Source of the DNA: Candidatus Gottesmanbacteria bacterium
Lineage (GTDB): Bacteria; Patescibacteriota; Microgenomatia; UBA10105; UBA927
Direction: 5' to 3'
Assembly: GCA_016182725.1 (NCBI GenBank)
Contig: JACPFZ010000033.1
Coordinates: forward strand, 1-27,061
DNA length: 27,061 bases
Below are positions 8,551 to 15,907 of this stretch, piece by piece. Numbering within the stretch: position 1 is the first letter of the stretch; each line of letters starts with the position of its first letter. Made by a program: the position numbers and the translations under genes. The notes beneath the pieces were generated by a model. That model was not told the origin of the DNA. It did no database searches and saw only the letters and a program-made list of their open reading frames with translations.

Positions 8551-8624
8551 CGATTGGATACGACATGTTGCTGATTGGTAGTTTTTCTTTTTTGCCCTAA
8601 AAAAAAGTCCCAGATATGCATCAT
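8541..8624 (-). CDS. Putative leader peptide of the pyrimidine operon
   Basis: This ORF of 27 codons plus stop begins with tandem ATGs (8624 and 8621) after AGGGAG at 8628-8633. The SD spacing is 3 bp to the first ATG and 6 bp to the second, so the second is favoured. The peptide starts MMHIWDFFLGQKRK and ends SNREP, with the TAA inside the loop of the terminator hairpin. Codons for Phe-Phe-Leu lie over an eight-T run (8599-8606), where RNA polymerase would be slowed when UTP is scarce. It has no run of one amino acid that would mark amino-acid attenuation. The role is inferred from the layout, by analogy with PyrL of E. coli. Confidence 0.6.
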   Translation of the reverse strand: MMHIWDFFLGQKRKTTNQQHVVSNREP

Positions 8625-8637
8625 AGGCTCCCTGGGA
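8599..8637 (-). promoter_or_regulatory. Possible UTP-sensitive pause element: early hairpin plus T8 tract
   Basis: On the minus strand TCCCAG (8637-8632) can pair with CTGGGA (8613-8608) across an 18-base loop, followed by C and TTTTTTTT (8606-8599). The 5' arm lies at the predicted transcription start, so whether it is fully transcribed depends on which -10 element is used. The T tract itself is certain and lies within the leader ORF. Confidence 0.45.
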
Positions 8638-8671
8638 TTATAGTTTATAGAAGAGGCCTCACCGTTGTCAA
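8637..8671 (-). promoter_or_regulatory. Predicted sigma-70-type promoter of the pyrimidine operon
   Basis: On the minus strand TTGACA (8671-8666) is followed by a 16 bp spacer and TATAAA (8649-8644); a consensus TATAAT also lies at 8642-8637, 23 bp from the -35. The -35 hexamer overlaps the stop codon of the CBS-domain gene. Transcription would begin around 8630-8638, just in front of the leader ORF. Confidence 0.6.
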
Positions 8672-9141
8672 GGACGAATTTTGGAGCGCAGACGTCTCAG
8701 GTGTTTTTTGAAAAGGATATCAAAAATATCGCCTTTCGTGATCATGCCGATGAGGATATTTTCTTCCGATACTACCGGCAATTGACGCACGTCACGGACA
8801 ATCATTCTGGAAAGCGCTCGCATAATAGGCGTATCCGGTCGAGTAAAAACAATTTTCTTGCACATGATGTGCTCCGCTTTCAGTTTCGTTAATTCATCAA
8901 TTTTCTCTTCCATTTCTTCAAAATCAGAAGCACTGGTGAAATCCTCAATAATATCCTCATATTTAGGATACAGAAGCTTCAAAAGATCCTCTTCCGCAAC
9001 AATACCGACGAGTTTTTTCTTGCTGTCTACCACTGGCAGACCGTGGATGCCCTTTTTGAAAATTGCCTCCCACAGTTTCCGGACGGGCGTCCCCGGAGAT
9101 GCCGTAACCACATGGCCGCTCATCACCTCATGAACTTTCAT
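8668..9141 (-). CDS. CBS-pair domain protein
   Basis: The 157-residue soluble protein is made almost entirely of two CBS repeats. The first (about 1-60) shows VMSGHVVTASPGTPV, HGLPVVDSKKKLVGIVAEEDLL. The second (about 92-150) shows IMCKKIVFTRPDTPIMRAL and RQLPVVSEENILIGMITKGDIF. An acidic linker rich in Glu and Asp separates them and the C-terminus is basic (KKHLRRLRSKIRP). CBS pairs typically bind adenine nucleotides, so an energy-sensing role would be natural between the ATP synthase and pyrimidine operons, but no partner domain is present. A GGAG lies 7 bp before the ATG. The gene is separated from atpC by 160 bp. Confidence 0.85.
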   Translation of the reverse strand: MKVHEVMSGHVVTASPGTPVRKLWEAIFKKGIHGLPVVDSKKKLVGIVAEEDLLKLLYPKYEDIIEDFTSASDFEEMEEKIDELTKLKAEHIMCKKIVFTRPDTPIMRALSRMIVRDVRQLPVVSEENILIGMITKGDIFDILFKKHLRRLRSKIRP

Positions 9142-9211
9142 AAAAAAACTCCGACAGGAAGCGTACAGAAACTATCAGACCAAGTCAAGAGGCAAGATAC
9201 TATGGGAGCGT

Positions 9212-9240
9212 CCCAAAATAACTTCTCCAGTTATTTTGGG
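9212..9240 (-). terminator. Long stem-loop downstream of the atp operon
   Basis: CCCAAAATAACT and AGTTATTTTGGG form a perfect 12 bp stem with a 5-base loop, 61 bp after the atpC stop. No T-tract follows on the minus strand, so it may act as an mRNA-end stabiliser or a weak terminator. The remaining spacer between 9142 and 9301 shows only a partial second copy of the arm (ATTTTGGGAT near 9287) and no gene. Confidence 0.5.
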
Positions 9241-9301
9241 TTACGACCCCTTGTGCCGCACCTTCCTCTGATACCTTGTCAAGATCATTTTGGGATGCGG
9301 C

Positions 9302-9730
9302 CTATAGACGAGAAGTAACCACAGAAGACGGTTTCCGTCGGCGCAATACTTTGAGTTCTAAAATCGAACGACGCAAGACTGCCTGGGCCTGAGAAAACTC
9401 GGCGCCCTTTGCGCGCGCGTGGAGGACGGCTTTTGCCGCTTCCTGGGCTTTTTTAATTTCTGCCTCGTTAAGCTCCTCGGCATGAAAGGCGCGGGACACC
9501 AATACTATCACGCTTTTCGGTGTCACTTCCATAAACCCCCCGCCGATTGCGAGAAAATATTCTTTATTGTCTGCGGTAATTTTCACTTCTCCTTCGGTAA
9601 GGGCGCTAAAAAGCGGCACGTGGTGCGCCAAAACACCAATAGATCCGCGACTCGTCGGGACGGTGACGCTCTCTACTTCTTGAGCAAAGGCTTGACGTTC
9701 AGGAGTGATGATTTCTAAAGGAAATTTCAT
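9302..9730 (-). CDS. atpC: ATP synthase F1 epsilon subunit
   Basis: The 142-residue protein is the central-stalk epsilon subunit that couples rotor to catalytic head and can inhibit ATP hydrolysis. The N-terminal beta-sandwich shows FPLEIITPERQAFAQEVESV, GSIGVLAHHVPLFSAL and the GGGFMEV turn. A two-helix C-terminus follows (LNEAEIKKAQEAAKAVLHAR and AVLRRSILELKVLRRRK). It begins 4 bp inside atpD (ATGA overlap) and is the last gene of the operon. Length is normal. Confidence 0.94.
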   Translation of the reverse strand: MKFPLEIITPERQAFAQEVESVTVPTSRGSIGVLAHHVPLFSALTEGEVKITADNKEYFLAIGGGFMEVTPKSVIVLVSRAFHAEELNEAEIKKAQEAAKAVLHARAKGAEFSQAQAVLRRSILELKVLRRRKPSSVVTSRL

Positions 9731-11106
9731 TTCACCTCGTCAATCCCTCCTACCATGTAAAATGCCTGTTCGCTTTTATCGTCATGCTTTCCCTCGAGAA
9801 TTTCGGCAAACCCGCGGATCGTTTCGGCAAGAGGTATATATTTCCCTGCTTTTGCCGTAAATGCTTCCGCAACGGAAAAAGGCTGCGTCAAAAACCGTTG
9901 AATTTTGCGAGCCCGTGTTACCACCAACTTATCTTCATCGCTTAACTCTTCCATACCCAAAATGGCGATAATATCCTGCAAATCTTTGTAGCGCTGGAGT
10001 ACCCGCTGGACGCCGCGCGCCACGCGATAATGTTCAGCTCCTACTGTCCCCGGTTCCAAAATCCGCGAATTGGAGGCAAGCGGATCAACTGCCGGATACA
10101 ATCCTTGATCCGCAATTGCCCGTTCCAGTGATATGGAACTATCCAAGTGCGCAAATGTGGCAACCGGCGCCGGATCCGTGTAGTCATCCGCCGGCACGTA
10201 CACAGCCTGCACAGACGTAATGGAGCCTTTTTTAGTTGAAGTGATGCGTTCCTGCAATGCGCCCATTTCCGATGCTAAGGTCGGCTGGTAGCCAACAGCC
10301 GAAGGAATACGGCCCAAAAGCGCTGATACCTCACTTCCTGCCTGTGCAAAACGGAAAATGTTATCAATAAATAGTAAAACGTCTTGTCCTTCTTTGTCAC
10401 GGAAGTATTCAGCCATAGTAAGCCCGGTGAGCGCCACCCGCAAACGAGCTCCGGGCGGCTCATTCATTTGACCAAACACCAAGGCAGTTTTTTCTATAAC
10501 GCCGGACTGCCTCATTTCGCGCCACAGATCATTGCCCTCACGAGAGCGCTCGCCAACACCGGTAAATACAGATACGCCGCCATGATGCTCTGCAACATTA
10601 TGGATAAGTTCCTGAATCGTCACGGTTTTGCCTACGCCTGCGCCGCCAAAAATTGCCACTTTGCCGCCTTTGACAAATGGAGCAACAAGGTCAATAACTT
10701 TAATGCCGGTCTCCAAAACCTCCATCTTGGTACTTTGCTCGGTCAATGGAGGACTCAGGCGATGGATTGGATGTTTTTCGACCCCAGTCATCGCCCCTTT
10801 CCCGTCAATGGTATCGCCTACCACGGTAAACATACGTCCCAGTGTTTTTTTGCCGACGGGAACGGAAATGGCGGCGCCAGTTGCCACTACTTCATCGCCG
10901 CGCTTGAGGCCATCCGTCGGTCCTAATGCAACCGCACGCACGCGGGTATCTCCCAAGTCACTGGCAACTTCCAAAACCAAAATTTTGGACTGCGTAAACT
11001 GACTTTTGGTATGAAGTGCCTCATACATTGCCGGCACTCCACTTTCAAACTGCACGTCAACGACTGCGCCTATAACCTGTACGATCGTTCCTTTTAGTTG
11101 TTTCAT
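9727..11106 (-). CDS. atpD: ATP synthase F1 beta subunit (catalytic)
   Basis: The 459-residue catalytic subunit carries the P-loop GGAGVGKT (154-161), the GERSREGN segment with the catalytic glutamate, QMNEPPGARLRV, the Walker B strand DVLLFIDNIFRF and the QAGSEVSALLGRIPSAVGYQPT signature. The C-terminal helical region contains IAILGMEELSDEDK, the family's DELSEED-like element. Length matches E. coli (460). The ATG at 11106 gives the normal N-terminus. Unlike most of its neighbours it has no overlap with the upstream gene: 239 bp of inverted-repeat sequence sit directly before it, and no SD is present in the last 20 bases. How this central gene is translated is therefore an open question. Confidence 0.97.
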   Translation of the reverse strand: MKQLKGTIVQVIGAVVDVQFESGVPAMYEALHTKSQFTQSKILVLEVASDLGDTRVRAVALGPTDGLKRGDEVVATGAAISVPVGKKTLGRMFTVVGDTIDGKGAMTGVEKHPIHRLSPPLTEQSTKMEVLETGIKVIDLVAPFVKGGKVAIFGGAGVGKTVTIQELIHNVAEHHGGVSVFTGVGERSREGNDLWREMRQSGVIEKTALVFGQMNEPPGARLRVALTGLTMAEYFRDKEGQDVLLFIDNIFRFAQAGSEVSALLGRIPSAVGYQPTLASEMGALQERITSTKKGSITSVQAVYVPADDYTDPAPVATFAHLDSSISLERAIADQGLYPAVDPLASNSRILEPGTVGAEHYRVARGVQRVLQRYKDLQDIIAILGMEELSDEDKLVVTRARKIQRFLTQPFSVAEAFTAKAGKYIPLAETIRGFAEILEGKHDDKSEQAFYMVGGIDEVK

Positions 11107-11345
11107 CCAGGTAGTAGAACTTCAGGCAAAACGCAGAGAGTAGAACTATTCTTTTACTCTGCGATGGAGAAGGTTCCCTCCTTTACATATAAACTAGTTA
11201 GCACTGCGTTTTGCTTCATAAAACTAAAAGTATATTCTTTTCCCGTAAAACCCACCGTATTTCATTTGTCTAATTTATTTTAATTTCAAGTAACCCAGTT
11301 TAGTAATCAGAAAAGAATATACTTTTCTGAAGTTTCACTACCTGG
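11107..11345. repeat. 239 bp element with 19 bp terminal inverted repeats between atpG and atpD
   Basis: The ends CCAGGTAGTAGAACTTCAG (11107-11125) and CTGAAGTTTCACTACCTGG (11327-11345) are inverted repeats matching at 17 of 19 positions. One end touches the atpD start codon and the other the atpG stop codon. Nested inside are two more perfect inverted pairs: GCAAAACGCAG (11126-11136) with 11204-11214, and AAAAGTATATTCTTTTC (11226-11242) with 11310-11326. There are also hairpins at 11132-11163 and 11308-11329. An AAGGAGGG (minus strand) lies about 70 bp before atpD. No transposase is encoded. It looks like a MITE-type element or a structured regulatory RNA within the operon mRNA; I saw no clear target-site duplication. 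Confidence 0.7.
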
Positions 11346-12203
11346 TTATTCCACCGCGAGCCGTGCGGTAACCATATCAGAAATTTCGTACGTAATTTTC
11401 TCCTGACGTGCTTTATTATACACAAGGGTAAGTTCCTGCATAAACGATAGAGCATTGTCCGTCGCGTTTCTCATAGCAATCATCCGAGCAGAATGTTCGC
11501 TCGCTTCCGCCTGCAAAATTGCATCACGGATTTGATTTTCGACGTAGTGCGGAAGAAGTGCATCAAATACTTCACTGACGCTTGGTTCAATGAGAAATTC
11601 ACCTATTTCTTTTTCCTTCTGAAGCATTCCTGTTTCGATGGTCAGGGGCAGAATAATTTTCTTTCGCGGCACCTGTTTAAAAGCCGATACAAATTCGTTG
11701 TACACCAGGTCTACTCCCTCATAGGAGCCCTTTATAAATTCTGAAGCCGCAAGCTCGGTCACTGCTGGTACCACGTTGGTAAACGGTATTTCACGAGAAA
11801 AATCAGCGGTGATTGCATTTCCCGTCCGGACCAAAAACAGGGCACCTTTCTTTCCTAGGGCAACAAAATCATGTGATGATCGACTGCCGTATTCGCGCAG
11901 CGTAAATCGGAAAAGATTTGTATTTAAACCGCCGCAAAGACCTTTGTTTGTAGAAATAAGGATGACTAATCGTTTTCCTGTTACTGTCTTTGGTTTGCTA
12001 AGAAGCGGGTGTGCGTGGGCGTCAACTTTTGCAGCGAGTAGCATCACCATATCATAAATTTTCTGCGCATAGAGCTTACCTGTGATGGCCTGGGCCTGGG
12101 CCTTTTTCATTTTAGACGCAGCAACCAACTCCATTGCGCGGGTTATTTGTGCAATATTTTTTGCCGATGTAATTCGCCGTTTAATGAGTCTTATGTTGGC
12201 CAT
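11346..12203 (-). CDS. atpG: ATP synthase F1 gamma subunit
   Basis: The 285-residue rotor shaft subunit begins with the family signature MANIRLIKRRITSAKNIAQI and TRAMELVAASKMKKAQ. It ends with the conserved C-terminal helix (MIAMRNATDNALSFMQELTL, YNKARQEKITYEISDMVTA). The central Rossmann-like domain is recognisable from LVILISTNKGLCGGLNTNLF. Length is normal. The ATG follows the atpA stop by a single base. The TAA at 11346-11348 abuts the inverted-repeat element. Confidence 0.95.
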   Translation of the reverse strand: MANIRLIKRRITSAKNIAQITRAMELVAASKMKKAQAQAITGKLYAQKIYDMVMLLAAKVDAHAHPLLSKPKTVTGKRLVILISTNKGLCGGLNTNLFRFTLREYGSRSSHDFVALGKKGALFLVRTGNAITADFSREIPFTNVVPAVTELAASEFIKGSYEGVDLVYNEFVSAFKQVPRKKIILPLTIETGMLQKEKEIGEFLIEPSVSEVFDALLPHYVENQIRDAILQAEASEHSARMIAMRNATDNALSFMQELTLVYNKARQEKITYEISDMVTARLAVE

Positions 12204-12204
12204 G

Positions 12205-13719
12205 TTAATCTTTCTTAAACGTCTTTTTAAACTCTTCTACTGCCTGTATGAGCTTTTTTTCGATATCCGGTGTCATCGTGCGTTCTTTTGTGATTTCTTG
12301 CAATAATTTGATTTGGGAGATTTCAAGAAATTCACGGAATTTTGCTTCGAATTCAGAAACTTTCGCTACCGGTACATCATCAAGATATCCCTTTACTCCG
12401 GCCCAGATGACGGCAACCTGGATCTCGACCGGAATTGGTGCATATTGCCCTTGTTTGAGAAGCTCGATCATGCGCGCTCCCCGATCAACCTGTTTTTTTG
12501 TGGCCGTATCCAGATCCGATGAAAATTGGGCAAATGCCGCAAGCTCCCGATACTGCGCAAGGTCCAGTTTCAAACTCCCAGCTACTTTTTTCATCGCCTT
12601 AATTTGTGCGGCACTTCCGACACGGGAAACCGAGGTGCCGACATTGAGTGCCGGCCGCTGGCCGGCATAAAAAAGGTCAGATTCCAAAAACAGTTGTCCG
12701 TCTGTAATGGAAATCACGTTGGTGGGGATATACGCCGATACATCATTTGCCTGGGTTTCGATAATCGGGAGAGCAGTGATACTTCCACCGCCGTGCGCGC
12801 CGTCCAGCCGGCACGCGCGTTCCAATAGACGGCTATGAAGATAAAACACATCGCCTGGGTATGCTTCCCGTCCTGAGGGCCTTCGAAGGATAAGGGAAAT
12901 CTGCCGGTACGCCCATGCGTGCTTGGTAAGGTCATCATAGACCACAAGGACATCTTTTCCCTGATCCATGAAGTATTCACCGAGGGCACACCCAGCATAG
13001 GGAGCCAAGTATTGAAAGCTTGCAGGATCGCTTGCTGTTGCGGAAACAACAATGGTGTGGTCAAGCGCTTTATACTTGGCTAAATCGGAAACGACATGGG
13101 CAATCCGTGAGGTTTTTTGCCCGATGGCAACGTAGATGCAAATAACGTTTTCCTTCTTTTGATTAATGATCGTATCGATGGCAATAGCGGTTTTTCCGGT
13201 ATTGCGGTCTCCGATAATAAGTTCGCGTTGACCGCGGCCTATGGGAATCATGGCGTCAATGGCTTTGATACCGGTTTGGAGAGGAGTTGATACCGGCTGG
13301 CGTTCCGTCACATTCGGCGCAATTTTTTCCAAAGGGTACTTTTTTTTGGAGGCAATCGGTCCTTTCCCGTCTACAGATTCACCAAGGGGATTCACCACGC
13401 GGCCTAAAAACCCATCACCTACGGCAATAGATAAAAGCTCTCCGGTGCCCCGTACTTCGTCTCCTTCCTTTATACCCACATAATCACCCAAAACAATGGC
13501 GCCGATGACATCCTCTTCCAGATTGATAGCAACTCCCGAAACTCCGGAAGAAAATATGATTTGCTCCTGGTAACTCACTTCGGGAAGACCGCTTATACGC
13601 GTAGCGCCGTCAGAAACTGAAAGCACATGACCGACTTGCCGGGCTGCCGCTTCCGGCCGAAAGCGCTCAATTTTTTTAATAAGTTCTTCTGCTACCGCTT
13701 TTGACAGGTCACTCTTCAT
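12205..13719 (-). CDS. atpA: ATP synthase F1 alpha subunit
   Basis: The 504-residue non-catalytic nucleotide-binding subunit shows GRVVNPLGESVDGKG (107-120), the P-loop GDRNTGKT (170-177), DVLVVYDDLTKHAWAYRQIS and LLRRPSGREAYPGDVFYLHS-like sequence, here LILRRPSGREAYPGDVFYLH. The N-terminal segment MKSDLSKAVAEELIKKIERF should contact the delta subunit. Length is close to E. coli (513). The ATG overlaps the atpH stop by 4 bp. Confidence 0.97.
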   Translation of the reverse strand: MKSDLSKAVAEELIKKIERFRPEAAARQVGHVLSVSDGATRISGLPEVSYQEQIIFSSGVSGVAINLEEDVIGAIVLGDYVGIKEGDEVRGTGELLSIAVGDGFLGRVVNPLGESVDGKGPIASKKKYPLEKIAPNVTERQPVSTPLQTGIKAIDAMIPIGRGQRELIIGDRNTGKTAIAIDTIINQKKENVICIYVAIGQKTSRIAHVVSDLAKYKALDHTIVVSATASDPASFQYLAPYAGCALGEYFMDQGKDVLVVYDDLTKHAWAYRQISLILRRPSGREAYPGDVFYLHSRLLERACRLDGAHGGGSITALPIIETQANDVSAYIPTNVISITDGQLFLESDLFYAGQRPALNVGTSVSRVGSAAQIKAMKKVAGSLKLDLAQYRELAAFAQFSSDLDTATKKQVDRGARMIELLKQGQYAPIPVEIQVAVIWAGVKGYLDDVPVAKVSEFEAKFREFLEISQIKLLQEITKERTMTPDIEKKLIQAVEEFKKTFKKD

Positions 13720-14063
13720 TGCGAAATTTCCTTTCCCATCTGTTCCAACTGACTCTTCAGGCTGGTGTCTACCACCCAGTCGCCGATTGCAATCTGTATT
13801 CCTGCAATAAGTGTCTTGTCAATATTCTTTTCCAGCGTTACTGAGTGCCTGATCAACTGATAGAGCAACTGGTGAATCATCTTTTCTTCCTCCATGGTCA
13901 ACGGGGCACTGCTGGTCACTTTCGCAACTGTTTCTTTTTGCGCCTGTGTGGCCACTTTCCCCAACAGCTCCTGCACTTTGGGAAGAACCGACTGCTTCTC
14001 TCCCTTTTGGATATACTCCGTAATTCCCTCAATAAATCCTCGTGCATCAGACGACATCTTCAT
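13716..14063 (-). CDS. atpH: ATP synthase F1 delta subunit, shortened
   Basis: The 115-residue protein sits exactly where delta (OSCP) belongs, between atpF and atpA. The C-terminal half fits the family: VTSSAPLTMEEEKMIHQLLY, followed by DKTLIAGIQIAIGDWVVDTS, matching the usual S-a-x-L and slIGGi-v-i-d-viD-S pattern. Typical delta subunits have about 175-180 residues, with an N-terminal six-helix bundle that binds the alpha N-termini. Only about 50 residues precede the C-terminal domain here, so most of that bundle is missing or much reduced. I see no frameshift upstream; the atpF stop is 4 bp away. Confidence 0.82.
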   Translation of the reverse strand: MKMSSDARGFIEGITEYIQKGEKQSVLPKVQELLGKVATQAQKETVAKVTSSAPLTMEEEKMIHQLLYQLIRHSVTLEKNIDKTLIAGIQIAIGDWVVDTSLKSQLEQMGKEISQ

Positions 14064-14067
14064 ACGA

Positions 14068-14565
14068 TTACTCCACCACTTTTTCTAACTCTTTGAGCTG
14101 TTCGGAAATCACTCGGTGCTGATCTTTTTCCGAGAGCACTGCGGTAAGGAGGCGTTTTGCCATAGCAATAGCCAAAGTCACCGCTTGCTGCCGTACGCCT
14201 TTCTCCATCTCCTCCTCCATACGCACAACTTCTGTTTTTCCCTTTTTGACAATATCGGAAGCCTCGTTGTGCGCCTCCGCTATAATTTCTTTCTCGGCAA
14301 GCTTTCCTTGCTTTTTTGCTTCTTCTAAAATTTTTCTCCCTTCGCGTCTGGCTTCATCAAGCAGTTTTTCTCCTTTTTGCTTGAATTTTTCCTCTTCCCG
14401 CTTTAGCTTTTCGGCACGAGCAAGGCTTTCTTCTATTTCTTTTTTGCGTTTTTCCAAAATCCCCAGAATCGGCTTATACAAAAGCCTGGTCAGCACAAAA
14501 ACAATGATGGAAAAATTAATAATTTGTGCCAATAACAACGTTGGTTCTATGCCTAATTGTTCCAT
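14068..14565 (-). CDS. atpF: ATP synthase F0 subunit b
   Basis: The 165-residue peripheral-stalk subunit has one N-terminal membrane helix (about 8-28, LLAQIINFSIIVFVLTRLLY), the typical YKPILGILEKRKKEIEESL junction and a long charged coiled coil rich in Lys and Glu up to the C-terminus. It lies 9 bp after atpE and 4 bp before atpH. Only one b-type gene is present, so the stalk is probably a b homodimer. Confidence 0.94.
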   Translation of the reverse strand: MEQLGIEPTLLLAQIINFSIIVFVLTRLLYKPILGILEKRKKEIEESLARAEKLKREEEKFKQKGEKLLDEARREGRKILEEAKKQGKLAEKEIIAEAHNEASDIVKKGKTEVVRMEEEMEKGVRQQAVTLAIAMAKRLLTAVLSEKDQHRVISEQLKELEKVVE

Positions 14566-14574
14566 ATTCTTTTT

Positions 14575-14802
14575 TTACACGAACCTAATAATGAGTCCGG
14601 CAACTAACGCGTAAATAGCAATAGCTTCCGCAAATGCTAATCCCAAAACCATGGTGGTACGAATGCTGTCTGCTGCTTCCGGATTTCTTCCAATAGCTTC
14701 CATGGCTTTTGCGGATAACAACCCAATACCAAGTGCTGGCATTGCTCCCCCTAATGCAATGGTAAGTCCAGTCATGATTAATTTAATAGATGCTTCATCC
14801 AT
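14575..14802 (-). CDS. atpE: ATP synthase F0 subunit c (proton-type ring)
   Basis: The ATG at 14802 is chosen because GGAGGGGGTGA lies just upstream and the product (75 residues, MDEASIKLIMTGLTIALGG) has normal subunit c length. Two membrane helices flank the polar loop GRNPEA. The ion-binding glutamate is in LAFAEAIAIYALV. The residues that mark sodium rings in Ilyobacter tartaricus (Gln in helix 1 and Ser-Thr after the glutamate) are replaced by Ile and Ala-Ile, so proton coupling is inferred. The start overlaps the end of atpB by 8 bp. Confidence 0.95.
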   Translation of the reverse strand: MDEASIKLIMTGLTIALGGAMPALGIGLLSAKAMEAIGRNPEAADSIRTTMVLGLAFAEAIAIYALVAGLIIRFV

Positions 14803-15532
14803 GTGATTCACCCCCTCCGTGCGACACGGCGACATTCAAAAACACCGCCGTCAACATCGAAAACACTAATGCCTGTATAAAGCCGACAAAGATTTCGAGC
14901 ATCAAAAATGGAAGAGGAACGATAAACGGCACCAGAAACGCAATCACGGTCAGCAGTACTTCGCCCGCAAAGATATTTCCAAACAACCGGAAGGCAAACG
15001 AAACAATTTTAGAAACCTCGGATATGATTTCCAAAATTCCCAAAAAGAAAGAGATAGGATTTTTCAGGTTGACAAATCGCATCGTGTAGTGACTACCAAC
15101 GGTCTTAAATCCAAAATACTGGATGGCTACCACGGCCGTCACCGCAAGAGCAAGTGTGGTATTAAGATCCGCTGTTGCTCCTCGCAGGATCGGCACGAAT
15201 TCCTCGTGTCTAAAAAACCCAACCGTTCCTACCCCCGGCAGGAGTCCAAACCAGTTTGCGATAATAATGAAAAGGAAAAGTGACGCAATGAGCGGAAAGA
15301 AGAGTCGAATATGCGATTTTCCTGCCACGCCGGAAAAAAAACTGTATAAGCCACCCACCACAAGCTCTGCAACTGATTGAATAGGCGATGGCACCAAGCT
15401 CAAATTTCGTGTTGCCAATAGGGAAAAAAGAGCTAATATACCCATGACCAGCCATGTGGTAAGTAAGCTATTGGAAATCGGAAAACCGAATAGAATACCT
15501 ATCTTCTCAGCAGCAAGCGAAATATGTGGCAT
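14795..15532 (-). CDS. atpB: ATP synthase F0 subunit a
   Basis: The 245-residue membrane protein forms the stator half-channels. Hydrophobic helices span most of the length, with the conserved essential arginine in FAFRLFGNIFAGE and a final helix containing FVGFIQALVFSMLTAVFLNV. The conserved N of the ADLNTTLALA segment is also present. The C-terminus ends HGGGESHG. No SD is obvious before the ATG at 15532; a stem-loop occupies the short gap after atpZ. Confidence 0.96.
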   Translation of the reverse strand: MPHISLAAEKIGILFGFPISNSLLTTWLVMGILALFSLLATRNLSLVPSPIQSVAELVVGGLYSFFSGVAGKSHIRLFFPLIASLFLFIIIANWFGLLPGVGTVGFFRHEEFVPILRGATADLNTTLALAVTAVVAIQYFGFKTVGSHYTMRFVNLKNPISFFLGILEIISEVSKIVSFAFRLFGNIFAGEVLLTVIAFLVPFIVPLPFLMLEIFVGFIQALVFSMLTAVFLNVAVSHGGGESHG

Positions 15533-15549
15533 GGTTAATAAGTTCGTTT

Positions 15550-15607
15550 ACCCTGAAAATTTTTGGTTTGCGAAGCAAACACTTCGTGTTTCAGAAATTT
15601 TTAGGGT
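15550..15607. repeat. Imperfect stem-loop at the atpZ-atpB junction
   Basis: ACCCTGAAAATTTTT (15550-15564) pairs with the sequence at 15593-15607 at 13 of 15 positions. Inside are two overlapping small hairpins, GTTTGC-GAA-GCAAAC and AAACAC-TTC-GTGTTT, that exclude one another. The atpZ stop codon is within the right arm. A role in mRNA processing or in adjusting atpB translation is possible but unproven. Confidence 0.55.
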
Positions 15608-15899
15608 TACGACTCACTTCTTTTATGACGCTAAAAAAACCGACCAACGAAACAACAACACCAAGCAACAAAAGCAGAAGCGTTGCTCTCGGTTGCGTAC
15701 CTAACCATGTATCGATGTATGCCCCACCGATACCTCCTGCTGCAATGGGCAACGCGATGGCAAACCCAATCTGTCCTACTAAGCCCAAATAATACCACGC
15801 GTCGGATCCGTCTTTCTTTTCTGGTTCCTGTTTGCGCCGGAACTGGGTCGTTTCGCTGGACATGACGACATCAAACCGCTCCCTTGCTCCATCCTTCAT
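15591..15899 (-). CDS. atpZ: AtpZ-like F0 accessory membrane protein
   Basis: The first gene of the ATP synthase operon encodes 102 residues with a charged N-terminus and two membrane helices (about 36-57, LGLVGQIGFAIALPIAAGGI; and about 70-90, TLLLLLLGVVVSLVGFFSVI). The GGAYIDTWLGTQP loop between them is typical of AtpZ (PF09527)/AtpI-type proteins, which assist assembly of the c ring or handle divalent cations. Two starts are possible: the ATG at 15899, which would leave almost no 5' leader after the predicted promoter, and the ATG at 15863 (MSSETTQ). Confidence 0.82.
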   Translation of the reverse strand: MKDGARERFDVVMSSETTQFRRKQEPEKKDGSDAWYYLGLVGQIGFAIALPIAAGGIGGAYIDTWLGTQPRATLLLLLLGVVVSLVGFFSVIKEVSRNPKNF

Positions 15900-15907
15900 C
15901 TTTATTT

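Noticed and set aside
9277..9282. TTGACA on the minus strand as a -35 for the CBS gene
   Set aside because: No -10-like hexamer lies at suitable spacing downstream; a weaker TTGACT/TACGCT pair nearby is not convincing either.
10384..10926. Open frame of 180 codons on the plus strand opposite atpD
   Set aside because: It is fully antisense to a strongly conserved ATP synthase gene, has no recognisable motif and arises from codon bias of atpD. Other plus-strand frames, such as 1888-2358, are rejected for the same reason.
11154..11219. Small ORF (21 codons, MKQNAVLTSLYVKEGTFSIAE) inside the atpG-atpD element
   Set aside because: It lacks an SD before its ATG and overlaps the element's inverted repeats; no evidence of coding beyond being open.
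14575..14802. Sodium-driven c ring
   Set aside because: The Gln in helix 1 and the Ser-Thr after the essential Glu, needed for sodium binding, are replaced by Ile and Ala-Ile.
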